Notes: generated by a model from the letters alone, not told the origin. DNA of 64,000 nt from Paractinoplanes toevensis (GCF_018332695.1 NZ_BOQN01000047.1:1-64000); one strand, 5' to 3'. Counted from the stretch's first letter, positions 25,696 through 37,864 are shown. Translations and numbers: made by a program.

Positions 25696-26441
25696 AGATC
25701 ACCCCGGGCGGCGTCGTCGCCTCCGAATGGACCAAGTTCTCCTCGCTGCGCTCCACCTGGATCACCACGGGCGTCTCCGCCTTTCTGCTGATCGCGTTCG
25801 GCATGATCGCCTCGGCCTCGTTCTCCGGTTCCGAGATGTCCGCGGTCGACCTGGCCCTCGGCGGCAGCACCCTTGCCGCGCTGGCCGTCGGTGTTCTCGG
25901 CGTGCTGCTTGGCGCGGGGGAGTACACCACCGGCATGATCCGGTCGACGTTCGCCGCGGTTCCGCGCCGGCTTCCGGTGCTGTGGTCGAAGAGCCTCGTC
26001 GCCGGCCTCGCCGCTTTCGTCGTGATGACCATCGGGGCCTTTGTCGCCTTCGCGCTCGGCGGGGCGGTGCTCAACGACGCGATCGGCAGCGTCTCCCTGG
26101 GTGATGACGGCGTGCTGCGGGCCCTCTTCGGCGCCGGCCTCTACCTGGGCCTGGTGGCGGTCCTGGGCGTCGGGCTCGGCATGCTGGTCCGCTCCAGCGC
26201 CGGTGCCATCGCGATCCTGGCCGGCGGGATGCTGATCCTGCCCGGGCTGGCTCCGCTGCTGCCGAATTCGATCGCCGACGCGGTCACGCCCTACCTGCCG
26301 AGCAGCGCGGGCAGCGCCGTGATGGCGCTGACCCACGGCGACGGCACCCTCGCCCCGTGGGCCGGCCTGGGCGTCTTCGCCCTCTACGTGGCGGCCACCC
26401 TCGCGGCCGCGGCGTATCGACTCCGGAAGGCCGACGCGTGA
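25692..26441 (+). CDS. ABC transporter permease (ABC-2 type)
   Basis: The product (249 residues) has about six hydrophobic helices (first STWITTGVSAFLLIAFGMIASASF). The EYTTGMIRSTFAAVPRR cytosolic stretch near residues 77-93 is typical of ABC-2-like permeases paired with CcmA-like ATPases. Translation is coupled to the ATPase gene by an ATGA overlap. The exported substrate is unknown. The histidine kinase gene follows after 25 bases. Confidence 0.88.
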   Translation: MKITPGGVVASEWTKFSSLRSTWITTGVSAFLLIAFGMIASASFSGSEMSAVDLALGGSTLAALAVGVLGVLLGAGEYTTGMIRSTFAAVPRRLPVLWSKSLVAGLAAFVVMTIGAFVAFALGGAVLNDAIGSVSLGDDGVLRALFGAGLYLGLVAVLGVGLGMLVRSSAGAIAILAGGMLILPGLAPLLPNSIADAVTPYLPSSAGSAVMALTHGDGTLAPWAGLGVFALYVAATLAAAAYRLRKADA

Positions 26442-26466
26442 TCGCGGTGCCGGGGAGAATCGGCTG

Positions 26467-27621
26467 ATGAACGCGCAGGGATGGCTGCTCGACCGGCAGC
26501 AGCGGATGCGGGCGCTCGACCGCCGGCGACCGTGGCTGCTGGACACCCTGATGGCCGTCCCGATCGTGCTCTTCAGCATCCCGAGCATCGTCGAGGCACC
26601 CGTGTCGGGGACGATCGCGACCGTGGCGCTGCTGCCGCCGCTGTACTGGCGGCGGCGGCACCCGTTCCCGGCCTTCCTGGTCACCGCGGCCATCGAGCTG
26701 ACCGAGGTGTTGCTGCACGTCAGCGTGGGTGCCGGGGTGATCCTGCTGGTGATGCTCTTCACGGTGGCGTCCCGCGACACCTGGCGGGCGCTCGGATGGG
26801 CCTCCGGGATCACCACCACCCTGCTGGTCGCCGAGATCTACCTGTTCGAACCGGTGCTGGAACACCGCACCACCACGCTGTTCCTGGTGCTCGGCACGTC
26901 GGCCGCGGCGGTCGCGTTCGGTCTGGTGGCCCGCACCCGCCGGGCCTATCTGCTGGCTCTCGAGGACCGCGCCGCCCGCCTGGAGGTCGAGCGGGACCAG
27001 CAGTCCCGGCTCGCGGTCGCCGACGAACGGGCCCGGGTGGCCCGGGAAATGCACGACATCGTCGGCCACCACGTGTCGGTGATCGTCGGTCTCTCCGACG
27101 GCGGTGCCGCGCTCGCGGCCGCCCGCGGCGAGCAGACCGCCGAACCCCTTCGGCTGATCGGGGAGACCGGCCGGCAGGCCCTCGCCGAGCTGCGCCGGGT
27201 GCTGGGCGTGCTGCGCGACGAGGACGCCGACCCGCAGCTGAGCCCGCAGCCCGGCCTCGACGACCTGGACCGGCTGCTGCCGAGCGTGCGGGCGGCGGGC
27301 CTGCCGGTGACCTACTCGACCTCGGGCGACCTGCACCGACTCGGGCGGGGCGTCCAGCTCGCGGTCTACCGGATCGTCCAGGAGGCGCTGACCAACACCC
27401 TCAAACACGCGGGGCGCGGGGCCGCGGCGGAGGTCACGGTCGCTGCGTCGTCCGGAGAGGTACGGGTACGCGTACGGGACAACGGTGTGGGTATTGCGGC
27501 GCCGGCGAACCATGGGCTGTTCGGGATGCGTGAGCGTGCCTCGATGTACGGCGGCGAGGTCAGCGCCGGGCCGATCGAGGGCGGCTGGCTGGTCGACGCC
27601 GTCCTGAAGGAGCCGGTATGA
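26467..27621 (+). CDS. Sensor histidine kinase (NarX/DesK type)
   Basis: The product (384 residues) has four or more N-terminal membrane helices (residues about 20-160). A short coiled coil leads into the HisKA_3 dimerisation box ERARVAREMHDIVGHHVSV, whose His is the autophosphorylation site. The ATPase domain follows with QEALTNTLKHAG (N box) and VRDNGVGI (G1). The intramembrane sensor with little extracellular sequence suggests detection of membrane stress or an antibiotic. It is linked to its response regulator through a 30-codon reading frame with ATGA/GTGA overlaps. Confidence 0.88.
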   Translation: MNAQGWLLDRQQRMRALDRRRPWLLDTLMAVPIVLFSIPSIVEAPVSGTIATVALLPPLYWRRRHPFPAFLVTAAIELTEVLLHVSVGAGVILLVMLFTVASRDTWRALGWASGITTTLLVAEIYLFEPVLEHRTTTLFLVLGTSAAAVAFGLVARTRRAYLLALEDRAARLEVERDQQSRLAVADERARVAREMHDIVGHHVSVIVGLSDGGAALAAARGEQTAEPLRLIGETGRQALAELRRVLGVLRDEDADPQLSPQPGLDDLDRLLPSVRAAGLPVTYSTSGDLHRLGRGVQLAVYRIVQEALTNTLKHAGRGAAAEVTVAASSGEVRVRVRDNGVGIAAPANHGLFGMRERASMYGGEVSAGPIEGGWLVDAVLKEPV

Positions 27622-27710
27622 CCGCCTGCACCGAGCGGCACCCAGCCGCACCGAACGACGGCATCGCCGGCGAGGGCCGGAAGGGCATGCCAAAGGTGGG
27701 CACAGCGTGA
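27618..27710 (+). CDS. Possible 30-residue linker ORF between kinase and regulator genes
   Basis: An ATG overlapping the kinase stop (ATGA) opens a 30-codon frame whose own stop overlaps the GTG of the regulator gene (GTGA). It has no recognised domain (start MTACTERHPAAPNDG). Its likely role is to carry ribosomes across the 85-base gap so the two proteins are translated in step. It could be incidental. Confidence 0.3.
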   Translation: MTACTERHPAAPNDGIAGEGRKGMPKVGTA

Positions 27711-28369
27711 CCACCGTGCTGATCGCCGACGACCAGCCCCTGCAGCGGATGGGTTTCCGGATGCTGCTCGACGGCACACCCGGGATGACCGTGGTGGGCG
27801 AGGCGTCGAACGGCTCGGAGGCGGTCCGGATGGCCGGCCAGGCCCGGCCCGACGTGGTGCTGATGGACGTGCGGATGCCCGGCATGGACGGCATCGAGGC
27901 GACCCGCCGGATCACCGCCGCCGGCGACCGCACCCACGTGCTGATTCTCACCACCTTCGACCTGGACGAGTACGTCTACGCCGGCCTGCGCGCCGGGGCC
28001 AGCGGCTTCCTGCTCAAGGACGCCCGGCCGGAGGAGCTGATCGCCGGCATCCGGGCGGTCGCGGGCGGGGATTCGGTGGTGGCGCCGAGCCTGACCCGCA
28101 AGCTGATGGACGCGTTCGTCGACCGCCCGGACGCCGCTCCGGCGGCGGACCCGCGGCTGGCCGCGCTGAGCGAGCGGGAACGGGAGGTGCTCGTGGAGAT
28201 CGGCCACGGTGCCACCAACACCGAGATCGCCGAGCGCTTCACTCTCACCGAGTCGACCGTGAAGAAGCACGTCGGCCGGGTCCTCGCCAAGATCGGCGCC
28301 CGTGATCGCATCCAGGCGGTGATCTTCGCGTACGACAACGGATTGGTCCGACCTAATACCGGCCGGTAG
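27707..28369 (+). CDS. Response regulator, NarL/FixJ family
   Basis: The product (220 residues) has a receiver domain with acidic pocket DDQP near residue 8 and phospho-acceptor Asp in VVLMDVRMPGMDG (about residue 53). A LuxR-type helix-turn-helix near residues 150-210 (LSEREREVLVEIGHGATNTEIAE) follows. It is the partner of the preceding kinase and probably controls the ABC exporter genes upstream. The start is GTG with the 4-base overlap described for the linker frame. Its stop is 6 bases from the convergent LysR stop. Confidence 0.9.
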   Translation: MTTVLIADDQPLQRMGFRMLLDGTPGMTVVGEASNGSEAVRMAGQARPDVVLMDVRMPGMDGIEATRRITAAGDRTHVLILTTFDLDEYVYAGLRAGASGFLLKDARPEELIAGIRAVAGGDSVVAPSLTRKLMDAFVDRPDAAPAADPRLAALSEREREVLVEIGHGATNTEIAERFTLTESTVKKHVGRVLAKIGARDRIQAVIFAYDNGLVRPNTGR

Positions 28370-28375
28370 CTGTTC

Positions 28376-29287
28376 TCAAGGTCGCGCAGATCCCGAAGGC
28401 CCACCTGATGGCGGCCTGACCATCCGCAGCAGTGCCTCGCCGGCCGGACCGGGCGGGGCGGCCGCGGGCAGCGCCACCGAGACCTGCCACGCCGCGCTCC
28501 CGCCCCCGTGCAGCGCGGCCGCGTGCAGGCCCTTCGCGTGCGGCTTGCGGGTGACCGGGGCCGGCACCAGCGCCACGCCGAGGTCCTGGTGCACGAAGTC
28601 GAGCAGCGTGTGCACGTCGTTGACCTCGACGCTGACCCGGCGGGCCGCGTCGGCCCGGGCGAACGTCTGATCGTTGACCCGCCGGGCACCCCAGTCCGCG
28701 CTGAAGTCGATGAAGTCCTCGTCGAGAAGGTCGGCGACGCCGACCGCGTCCTTCTCAGCCAGTCGGTGGCCCGGGTGGCAGAGCAGCATCATCTCCTCGG
28801 TGGCCACCGGCATGAGGCGTACGCCGTCGGGAGCCGGCCCGGGCAGCGCGACGAACCCGACATTGAGCCGGCCCAGCCGGATCTGTTCGACGATCTCCCC
28901 GGAACCGGCGTAGGCCAGGCGGATCTCCACGCCCGGGTGCGCACGCCGGAACGCGGCCAGCATCGGCGGCAGGTCGATGACGCCGAGGCACTGCTCGGAG
29001 CCGACCGTGAGACTGCCCCGGAGCAGCCCGCGCACCGCGGCCACCGCGTCCCGGGCCGCCGCCGCGCTGGCCAGGGTGCGGTGCGCCTCGGCGAGCAGCG
29101 CCCGGCCGGCATCGGTCAGCTCGACCCGCCGGGTGTGCCGCACGAACAGGTCGGCGTCCAGGTCTTTCTCCAGCGCGCGGATCGACGCGGACAGACCCGA
29201 CTGGGCCACCCGCATGCGTTCCGCCGCCCGGGTGAAGTGGCGCTCCTCGGCGACCGCCACGAAGTACTCCAGGTGCCGCAATTCCAT
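28376..29287 (-). CDS. LysR-family transcriptional regulator
   Basis: The product (303 residues) has the LysR winged helix-turn-helix at residues 1-60 (LEYFVAVAEERHFTRAAERMRVAQSGLSASIRALE) and a two-lobed effector domain from about residue 90. It is divergent from the aldo-keto reductase pair, with 103 bases between starts, and by the usual LysR logic is likely their regulator. The ligand is unknown. Confidence 0.88.
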   Translation of the reverse strand: MELRHLEYFVAVAEERHFTRAAERMRVAQSGLSASIRALEKDLDADLFVRHTRRVELTDAGRALLAEAHRTLASAAAARDAVAAVRGLLRGSLTVGSEQCLGVIDLPPMLAAFRRAHPGVEIRLAYAGSGEIVEQIRLGRLNVGFVALPGPAPDGVRLMPVATEEMMLLCHPGHRLAEKDAVGVADLLDEDFIDFSADWGARRVNDQTFARADAARRVSVEVNDVHTLLDFVHQDLGVALVPAPVTRKPHAKGLHAAALHGGGSAAWQVSVALPAAAPPGPAGEALLRMVRPPSGGPSGSARP

Positions 29288-29390
29288 GATTGAGCAGTCT
29301 AGGTGCTGAATCCGAGCGCTTTCTTCTGTTGGACGCGCGGCCGGTTGGGTACGAGGGTGGAGTTGTCACCCGTACCGAAAGGACCCCTCC

Positions 29391-30236
29391 ATGCAGAGCC
29401 GCCGGATCGGCGATGTCCAGGTCAGCGCGATCGGCCTCGGCGGAATGCCGATGTCGATCGAGGGCCGTCCGGACGAAGAACGGTCGATCAGCACCATCCA
29501 CGCCGCGCTCGACGCCGGCATCACCCTGATCGACACCGCCGACGCCTACCACCTCCACGCCGACGAGGTCGGCCACAACGAGTCGCTGATCGCGCGGGCG
29601 CTCGCCTCCTACGGCGGGGACACCAGCGACGTACTGGTCGCCACCAAGGGCGGTCATCTACGCCCCGGCGACGGCAGCTGGACGCTGAACGGCTCCCCTT
29701 CGTATCTGAAAGAGGCCTGCGACGCGTCGCTCAAGCGCCTCGGTGTGGAAGCGATCGGCCTCTACCAGTTCCACCGGCCCGACCCGTCCGTGCCCTACGC
29801 GGAGTCGGTGGGCGCGATCCGCGACCTGCTGGACGCCGGCAAGATCCGGATGGCCGGCATCTCCAACGCCGACCCGGCCCAGATCGTCGAGGCGAACGAG
29901 ATCCTCGGTGGCCGGCTGGTCTCGGTACAGAACCAGTTCTCGCCGGCGTTCCTGTCCTCCACGGCCGAGTTGGAGCTGTGCGACCAGCTCGGCATCGCCT
30001 TCCTGCCCTGGTCACCGCTGGGCGGCATCGGCCGGGCCGGCGGGCTGGGCGGCGGCTTCGCCGAGGTGGCCGAGCGGTACGGGGTGAGCCCGCAGCGGGT
30101 CTGCCTCGCCTGGCACCTGTCCAAGTCGCCGGTGGTCATCCCGATCCCGGGCGCCAGCCGCCCCGAGACGATCACCGACTCGGCGGCCGCCCCCGAGTTG
30201 ACGCTGACCGCCTCCGACCTCGCGCTTCTTCCCTGA
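29391..30236 (+). CDS. Aldo/keto reductase 1
   Basis: The product (281 residues) is a TIM-barrel NADPH-dependent aldo/keto reductase. Catalytic Asp and Tyr lie in LIDTADAYH (near residues 44-52), Lys in LVATKGGH and His in LYQFHRPDP. The C-terminal VVIPIPGASRPETI loop binds the cofactor. It has an AGGACC site. The next gene encodes a second, distant aldo/keto reductase 8 bases away, so the two are co-transcribed. The substrate is unknown. Confidence 0.88.
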   Translation: MQSRRIGDVQVSAIGLGGMPMSIEGRPDEERSISTIHAALDAGITLIDTADAYHLHADEVGHNESLIARALASYGGDTSDVLVATKGGHLRPGDGSWTLNGSPSYLKEACDASLKRLGVEAIGLYQFHRPDPSVPYAESVGAIRDLLDAGKIRMAGISNADPAQIVEANEILGGRLVSVQNQFSPAFLSSTAELELCDQLGIAFLPWSPLGGIGRAGGLGGGFAEVAERYGVSPQRVCLAWHLSKSPVVIPIPGASRPETITDSAAAPELTLTASDLALLP

Positions 30237-30244
30237 GAGTGGAT

Positions 30245-31270
30245 ATGACCTTCGTTCCTGACGGCGGCCGCTACGAATCCATGGAGTACCGGCGGACCGG
30301 ACGCAGCGGCCTCAAGCTGCCCGTCGTCTCGCTCGGCCTGTGGCACAACTTCGGTGACGACAAGCCGCTCGAGACGCAGCGGGCCATCCTGCGCCGCGCC
30401 TTCGACCTCGGCATCACCCACTTCGACCTGGCCAACAACTACGGGCCGCCCTATGGCTCCGCAGAGGCCAACTTCGGCCGGTTCATGGCGTCGGACTTCC
30501 GTCCGTACCGCGACGAGCTGGTCATCTCGACCAAGGCCGGCTACGACATGTGGCCCGGCCCGTACGGTGATCTCGGTTCCCGGAAATACCTGACCGCGTC
30601 GCTGGACCAGTCGCTGAAGCGGATGGGCCTCGACTACGTCGACATCTTCTACTCGCACCGGCACGACCCGGACACCCCGCTCGAGGAGACGATGGGTGCC
30701 CTCGACGCGGCCGTGCGGGCGGGCAAGGCGCTCTACGTCGGCATCTCGTCGTACTCGCCGTCGAAGACCGCGGAGGCCGTCGCCATCCTGCGCGACCTCG
30801 GCACACCGCTGCTGATCCACCAGCCGTCGTACTCCCTTCTCAATCGCTGGATCGAGGACGGCCTGCTGGACACCCTCGCGGAAGCCGGGGCAGGGTGCAT
30901 CGCCTTCTCGCCGCTGGCGCAGGGCATGCTGACCGACCGTTATCTGGGCGGGGTGCCTTCCGATTCCCGCGCGAGCCAGGACAAGTCGCTCTCGACCGAC
31001 CTGCTCAGCGCCGACAATCTGGAGAAAATCCGCGCGCTGAACGATATCGCCCAGCGGCGGGGTCAGTCCCTCGCGCAGATGGCGATCGCCTGGGTGCTGC
31101 GCGACCCGCGGATGACCTCGACGGTGCTGGGCGCCAGCTCGGTGCGCCAGCTGGAGAACAACGTGGCCGCCCTGGACAACCTGTCGTTCAGCGAGGACGA
31201 GCTGGCCGAGATCGACAAGTACGCCACCGAGTCCGGCATCAACCTCTGGGCCCGGTCCAGCGAATCCTGA
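30245..31270 (+). CDS. Aldo/keto reductase 2 (YghZ / Kv-beta-like)
   Basis: The product (341 residues) opens MEYRRTGRSGLKLPVVSLGLWHNFGDDKP (shown only in part by the family), matching the YghZ class, which reduces L-glyceraldehyde 3-phosphate and other aldehydes. Asp/Tyr lie in HFDLANNYG, Lys in VISTKAGYD and His in IFYSHRHDP. Length fits the family. I chose ATG 30245, 8 bases after the upstream gene; the alternative Met at the MEYRR position is also possible. It is part of the aldehyde-reduction pair. Confidence 0.88.
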   Translation: MTFVPDGGRYESMEYRRTGRSGLKLPVVSLGLWHNFGDDKPLETQRAILRRAFDLGITHFDLANNYGPPYGSAEANFGRFMASDFRPYRDELVISTKAGYDMWPGPYGDLGSRKYLTASLDQSLKRMGLDYVDIFYSHRHDPDTPLEETMGALDAAVRAGKALYVGISSYSPSKTAEAVAILRDLGTPLLIHQPSYSLLNRWIEDGLLDTLAEAGAGCIAFSPLAQGMLTDRYLGGVPSDSRASQDKSLSTDLLSADNLEKIRALNDIAQRRGQSLAQMAIAWVLRDPRMTSTVLGASSVRQLENNVAALDNLSFSEDELAEIDKYATESGINLWARSSES

Positions 31271-31341
31271 TCCGGCGTCACACGGTTTCGCACACGCCGC
31301 GGCGGCACAGTGCTCTCATCCACTTGAAGGGGGAGGGCGCT

Positions 31342-31563
31342 GTGCCGCTTATCAATGTCCGGGTCATCGAGGGAGTCTTCGACACGGCCCAGAAGAACCG
31401 AATGATCTCCGACCTGACCGACGCGATGGTCGCCATCGAGGGCGAGAACATGCGCCCGGTGACGTGGGTCGTGGTCGAGGAGGTGGCCAGCGGCGAATGG
31501 GGCATCGCCGGCAAGCCGCTGACCACCGCCGATGTCAAAGCTCTCGCCGCCGGCGTCGGCTGA
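31342..31563 (+). CDS. 4-oxalocrotonate tautomerase family protein
   Basis: The product (73 residues) starts PLINVRVIEGVF after Met removal, so Pro1 is the catalytic base of the tautomerase superfamily. The DLTDAMVAIEGENMRPVTWVVVEEV segment is also typical. GTG 31342 is preceded by GGGGGAGGG. The slightly longer C-terminus (GEWGIAGKPLTTADV) fits the PptA/DmpI-like subgroup. The natural substrate is not evident; proximity to aldo/keto reductases is suggestive only. Confidence 0.85.
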   Translation: MPLINVRVIEGVFDTAQKNRMISDLTDAMVAIEGENMRPVTWVVVEEVASGEWGIAGKPLTTADVKALAAGVG

Positions 31564-31604
31564 GCGACTGCCGGATGCCGTCGTCAGGAGCAGAATCACC
31601 CGAC

Positions 31605-33383
31605 GTGGGATCGACGATTCAGCTACTCGGGCGTCCCGGCATCCATCGGCCGGGCGAGCAGGGCCCGCGGCCACGTGGCCGCAAGACGTGGGCCCTGCTC
31701 GCCCTGGCCTCGTTCAGCGAGCGCCCGGTGCCGCGGCACCAGCTGGCCCGGATGCTGTTTCCCGACGCGGACGACGCTCCGGCGGCCTTGCGATGGTCGC
31801 TCTCCGAGCTGCGCCGGGGCCTGCGCCCGGACGCCGGCATCGACGGCGACCCGGTGGCACTCGACCTGGGCCGGGACACCGTCGTGGACGCCCAGGTGTT
31901 GCTGGCCGGCCAGGCCGAGGCCGACGTCGACGCGGGGGAACTGCTCGCCGGCATCGACCTGGCCGACTGCCCCGAGTTCGACCTGTGGCTGGCCCACCAG
32001 CGCGAACGGGTGGCCGGAGCGCTGCGTTCCTCGTTGCGGGCCGCGATCGGCGCCCGGCTGGCCGAGCGTCGCCCGGCCGAGGCCGTGCCTCTCGCCCGCC
32101 GCCTGGTCCAACTGGCCTCGTTGGAAGAGCAGAATCACGAGCTTCTGGTACGCGTACTGGCCGCGACCGGCGACCGCATCGCCGCGCACGCCGCCGCGGC
32201 GGCCTGCACCGCCCTGTTCCAACGCGAGCTCGGCGTGCCTCCGTCGTCCCGAGTACCCGGCTTCGCTTATCCGTCGGCCGAGCCGGATGGTGGTCGCGGT
32301 GCTGCCTCGGTGCGGTCCGCCGGGCCGGGCCCGGGTGGCGGCGTGGCCTGGGGGTTCACCCTGCTGCCGGACGGGCGGCGGCTGCTGGCCCGGCTCGAGG
32401 TCGAGGCAGGCAAGGCCGCGCTCGCGGCCGGCGCGACGGCCGACGGGCTGGAGCGGCTGCGGTCCGCGGTGATGATCGCCCGCGACCTCCGTGACGCGCA
32501 GGTCGAGGGCGAGGCCCAGGTGGCGCTGGGCGCGGCGATGGTCCACTCCGTCGCGCTCACCGAACCGGCCGGGGTGGCCGCGCTGGAGCGGGGGGCTTCG
32601 CTGGCCCGGGCCACCGGCGACCGGGCGACCGCGGCCACCGCCAGTCGTGAGCTGGCCTTCGTGGCACTCGGCTCGCGCGACGGTGCCGGCGGCATGCGGT
32701 TACGTGCGGCCCGCGAGCTGGCCGACGACGACGGCAAGCTCTCGGCCGTCCTCGGGATCGAGGCGTTCGCGCTCACCGACAGCGGCCGGTCCGGTCCCGC
32801 GATGGCCGGGTTCCACCGCTCGGTCGAACTCGCCGAGCGGGCCGGCGAGCCGCGCAAAGCGGCCTGGTCGCTGGCATTACTGGCCCGGGCCGAACTGATC
32901 GCGGGCGATACCGTGGCGGCCCGGGAGCACATCGGCAAGGCCCGCGAGCTGGTCACCGCCGAACGGTGGACCGCCTACCTTCCACTGGTGCTGGCCATCG
33001 CCGCCGAGCTCGACCTGCACGAGGGCCGCCTCGACGAAGCCGGCCAGCAGTTGGCCGCCGCCTGGACGACCACGCTCCGGCTGGCCGACCCGTGCTGGCT
33101 GTCGGTGACCGGGCGCGGGCTCGGCCTGCTGGCGGCCCGGCGCGGTGATCCCACCGAGGCGATGCGGTGGCTGGACGGCGCCTACCACCGCGCCACCGAC
33201 CGGCCGCCGCTGATCTGCCGGTGGATGGACGCCGCGACGCTGGACTCGATCTGCGAGGTGGCGACGACCTTCCGGCTGCCCCGCGCCCGGGCCGCGGTCG
33301 CCGAGCTGGTCGCGCTCAGCTCGACCGCCCGGCTCCCCGGCTACGCGGCGCGGGCCCGCACCTACCAAGCTCTGCTGTCCTGA
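31605..33383 (+). CDS. SARP/AfsR-like regulator with BTAD and TPR-like repeats
   Basis: The product (about 592 residues) has an N-terminal winged-helix domain (IQLLGRPGI to about residue 90, including RGRKTWALLALASF and ALRWSLSELRRGLRPD). A BTAD helical domain (about 95-240) follows, then an Ala-rich array of TPR-like helices to the end. No NB-ARC ATPase motif is visible, unlike full AfsR. Such proteins activate secondary metabolism or other local genes. GTG 31605 gives the usual short N-terminus; ATG 31575 is an alternative. The RidA gene is 9 bases downstream. Confidence 0.75.
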   Translation: MGSTIQLLGRPGIHRPGEQGPRPRGRKTWALLALASFSERPVPRHQLARMLFPDADDAPAALRWSLSELRRGLRPDAGIDGDPVALDLGRDTVVDAQVLLAGQAEADVDAGELLAGIDLADCPEFDLWLAHQRERVAGALRSSLRAAIGARLAERRPAEAVPLARRLVQLASLEEQNHELLVRVLAATGDRIAAHAAAAACTALFQRELGVPPSSRVPGFAYPSAEPDGGRGAASVRSAGPGPGGGVAWGFTLLPDGRRLLARLEVEAGKAALAAGATADGLERLRSAVMIARDLRDAQVEGEAQVALGAAMVHSVALTEPAGVAALERGASLARATGDRATAATASRELAFVALGSRDGAGGMRLRAARELADDDGKLSAVLGIEAFALTDSGRSGPAMAGFHRSVELAERAGEPRKAAWSLALLARAELIAGDTVAAREHIGKARELVTAERWTAYLPLVLAIAAELDLHEGRLDEAGQQLAAAWTTTLRLADPCWLSVTGRGLGLLAARRGDPTEAMRWLDGAYHRATDRPPLICRWMDAATLDSICEVATTFRLPRARAAVAELVALSSTARLPGYAARARTYQALLS

Positions 33384-33392
33384 AGGGACGTC

Positions 33393-33773
33393 ATGGAACG
33401 ACGAGTCATCTCCACCGACCAGGCTCCGGCCGCTATCGGCCCGTACAGTCAGGCGGTTGTTGCCGGGGGTTTGGTCTTCTGTTCCGGCACCGCCGGGATC
33501 GATCCGGCGACCGGGGAGATCCCGCCCGGCATCGCCGAGCAGACCCGGCTCGCCCTGCGCAACCTCGACGCCGTGCTGACCGCGGCCGGTGCCTCGATGG
33601 CCACGCTGGTCAAGACCACGATCTTCTACCGGCACGTGGCCGACTTCGCGACGATCAACGAGATCTACGCGAGCTTCATGCCGGACCCGCCGCCGGCCCG
33701 CTCGGCCCCGGCCGGCGTCGACCTGCCCCGCGGGCTGCTGATCTCGATCGAGGCCGTCGCCGTGGTGCAGTGA
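33393..33773 (+). CDS. ridA: RidA family reactive imine/enamine deaminase
   Basis: The product (126 residues) is a full-length RidA/YjgF protein. It has AIGPYSQAVVAGGLVFCSGT at the start and a conserved Arg in the ARSAPAGVDLPRG segment that binds the substrate carboxylate, plus the final IEAVAVV strand. RidA hydrolyses 2-aminoacrylate and related imines released by PLP enzymes. It is the last gene of its operon and is followed by a 9-bp hairpin. Confidence 0.9.
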   Translation: MERRVISTDQAPAAIGPYSQAVVAGGLVFCSGTAGIDPATGEIPPGIAEQTRLALRNLDAVLTAAGASMATLVKTTIFYRHVADFATINEIYASFMPDPPPARSAPAGVDLPRGLLISIEAVAVVQ

Positions 33774-33774
33774 C

Positions 33775-33800
33775 GGGCCGGCCCCCGAGGAGGCCGGCCC
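33775..33800. terminator. Bidirectional-type terminator after ridA
   Basis: Arms GGGCCGGCC and GGCCGGCCC with an 8-base loop start right after the ridA stop and lie between two converging genes. Confidence 0.65.
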
Positions 33801-33813
33801 ATCTCTATATGAG

Positions 33814-34011
33814 TTACCAGCGGCGGCGGCGGTAGTGGCCGTGGTGCCGGTAGTGCCCGTGGTGCCGGTAGTGGCCGTGATGGCGGTAGTGGCCGTGGTA
33901 GCCGTACTGCTGCTGCGGGTGCTGGCCGTGGCCGTAGCCGTGACGGTGCGTCATGCGCTGGACCTTCGACGCGACCATCGAGAGCAGGAAACGCTTGACG
34001 AAGCCGCTCAA
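33814..34011 (-). CDS. Small histidine/arginine-rich repeat protein
   Basis: The product (about 65 residues) starts with an amphipathic, basic helix-like stretch (GFVKRFLLSMVASKVQRM). A tail rich in His, Tyr, Gly and Arg follows, including four GHYRHH-type hexamers and a terminal RRRRW. I chose TTG 34011 (SD GGAAGG upstream); the frame is open to GTG 34050. No signal peptide is clear. The tail could bind metal (Ni, Zn, Cu) or nucleic acid, which is inferred from composition only. Confidence 0.5.
   Translation of the reverse strand: MSGFVKRFLLSMVASKVQRMTHRHGYGHGQHPQQQYGYHGHYRHHGHYRHHGHYRHHGHYRRRRW
33831..33902 (-). repeat. Four tandem 18-base repeats coding GHYRHH units
   Basis: On the plus strand the unit is close to GGTAGTGGCCGTGGTGCC, repeated four times with few changes (33831, 33849, 33867 and 33885). 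The in-frame length of 18 keeps the reading frame open whatever the copy number. Confidence 0.75.
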
Positions 34012-34102
34012 CCGGGGTGCCGTCCTTCCGTTGGAAGCTTGGCACTTCACCGTAACGCGCTCTGTCGAGTACTCCCTGTGACCGACCTGGGTGCTTCCTG
34101 AG

Positions 34103-37744
<3,642 letters not shown>

Positions 37745-37752
37745 ACCGACCA

Positions 37753-37842
37753 CCTCCGTGGTAAACAACGGAGGCGCCCTTGGTCGGAATTCACCGAGCG
37801 AGCGTGGCGGGTGTCACCCCGTTGCAGCGCCTCTCGCTTCGG
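37753..37842 (-). ncRNA. SAH (S-adenosylhomocysteine) riboswitch in the metH leader, with expression platform
   Basis: Reading the minus strand, AGCGAG (37838-37833) pairs with CTCGCT (37802-37797) as P1. The conserved core GAGGCGCTGCAAC follows, then a GGGTGACACCC hairpin, and GAGGCGC (37833-37827) pairs with GCGCCTC (37777-37771) as the pseudoknot. This matches the known SAH riboswitch layout. Downstream, CCTCCGT (37774-37768) can instead pair with ACGGAGG (37759-37753), which contains the metH Shine-Dalgarno. The pseudoknot and the SD-masking stem share bases 37771-37774, so SAH binding should free the SD and turn metH on. Confidence 0.82.
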
Positions 37843-37849
37843 ACCCACA

Positions 37850-37855
37850 AAGCTA
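37850..37855 (-). promoter_or_regulatory. Candidate -10 element for the metH riboswitch transcript
   Basis: TAGCTT on the minus strand ends about 8 bases before the riboswitch aptamer begins. No good -35 is visible; readthrough from the PolA-like gene is the alternative. Confidence 0.3.
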
Positions 37856-37864
37856 CCGCACTTG

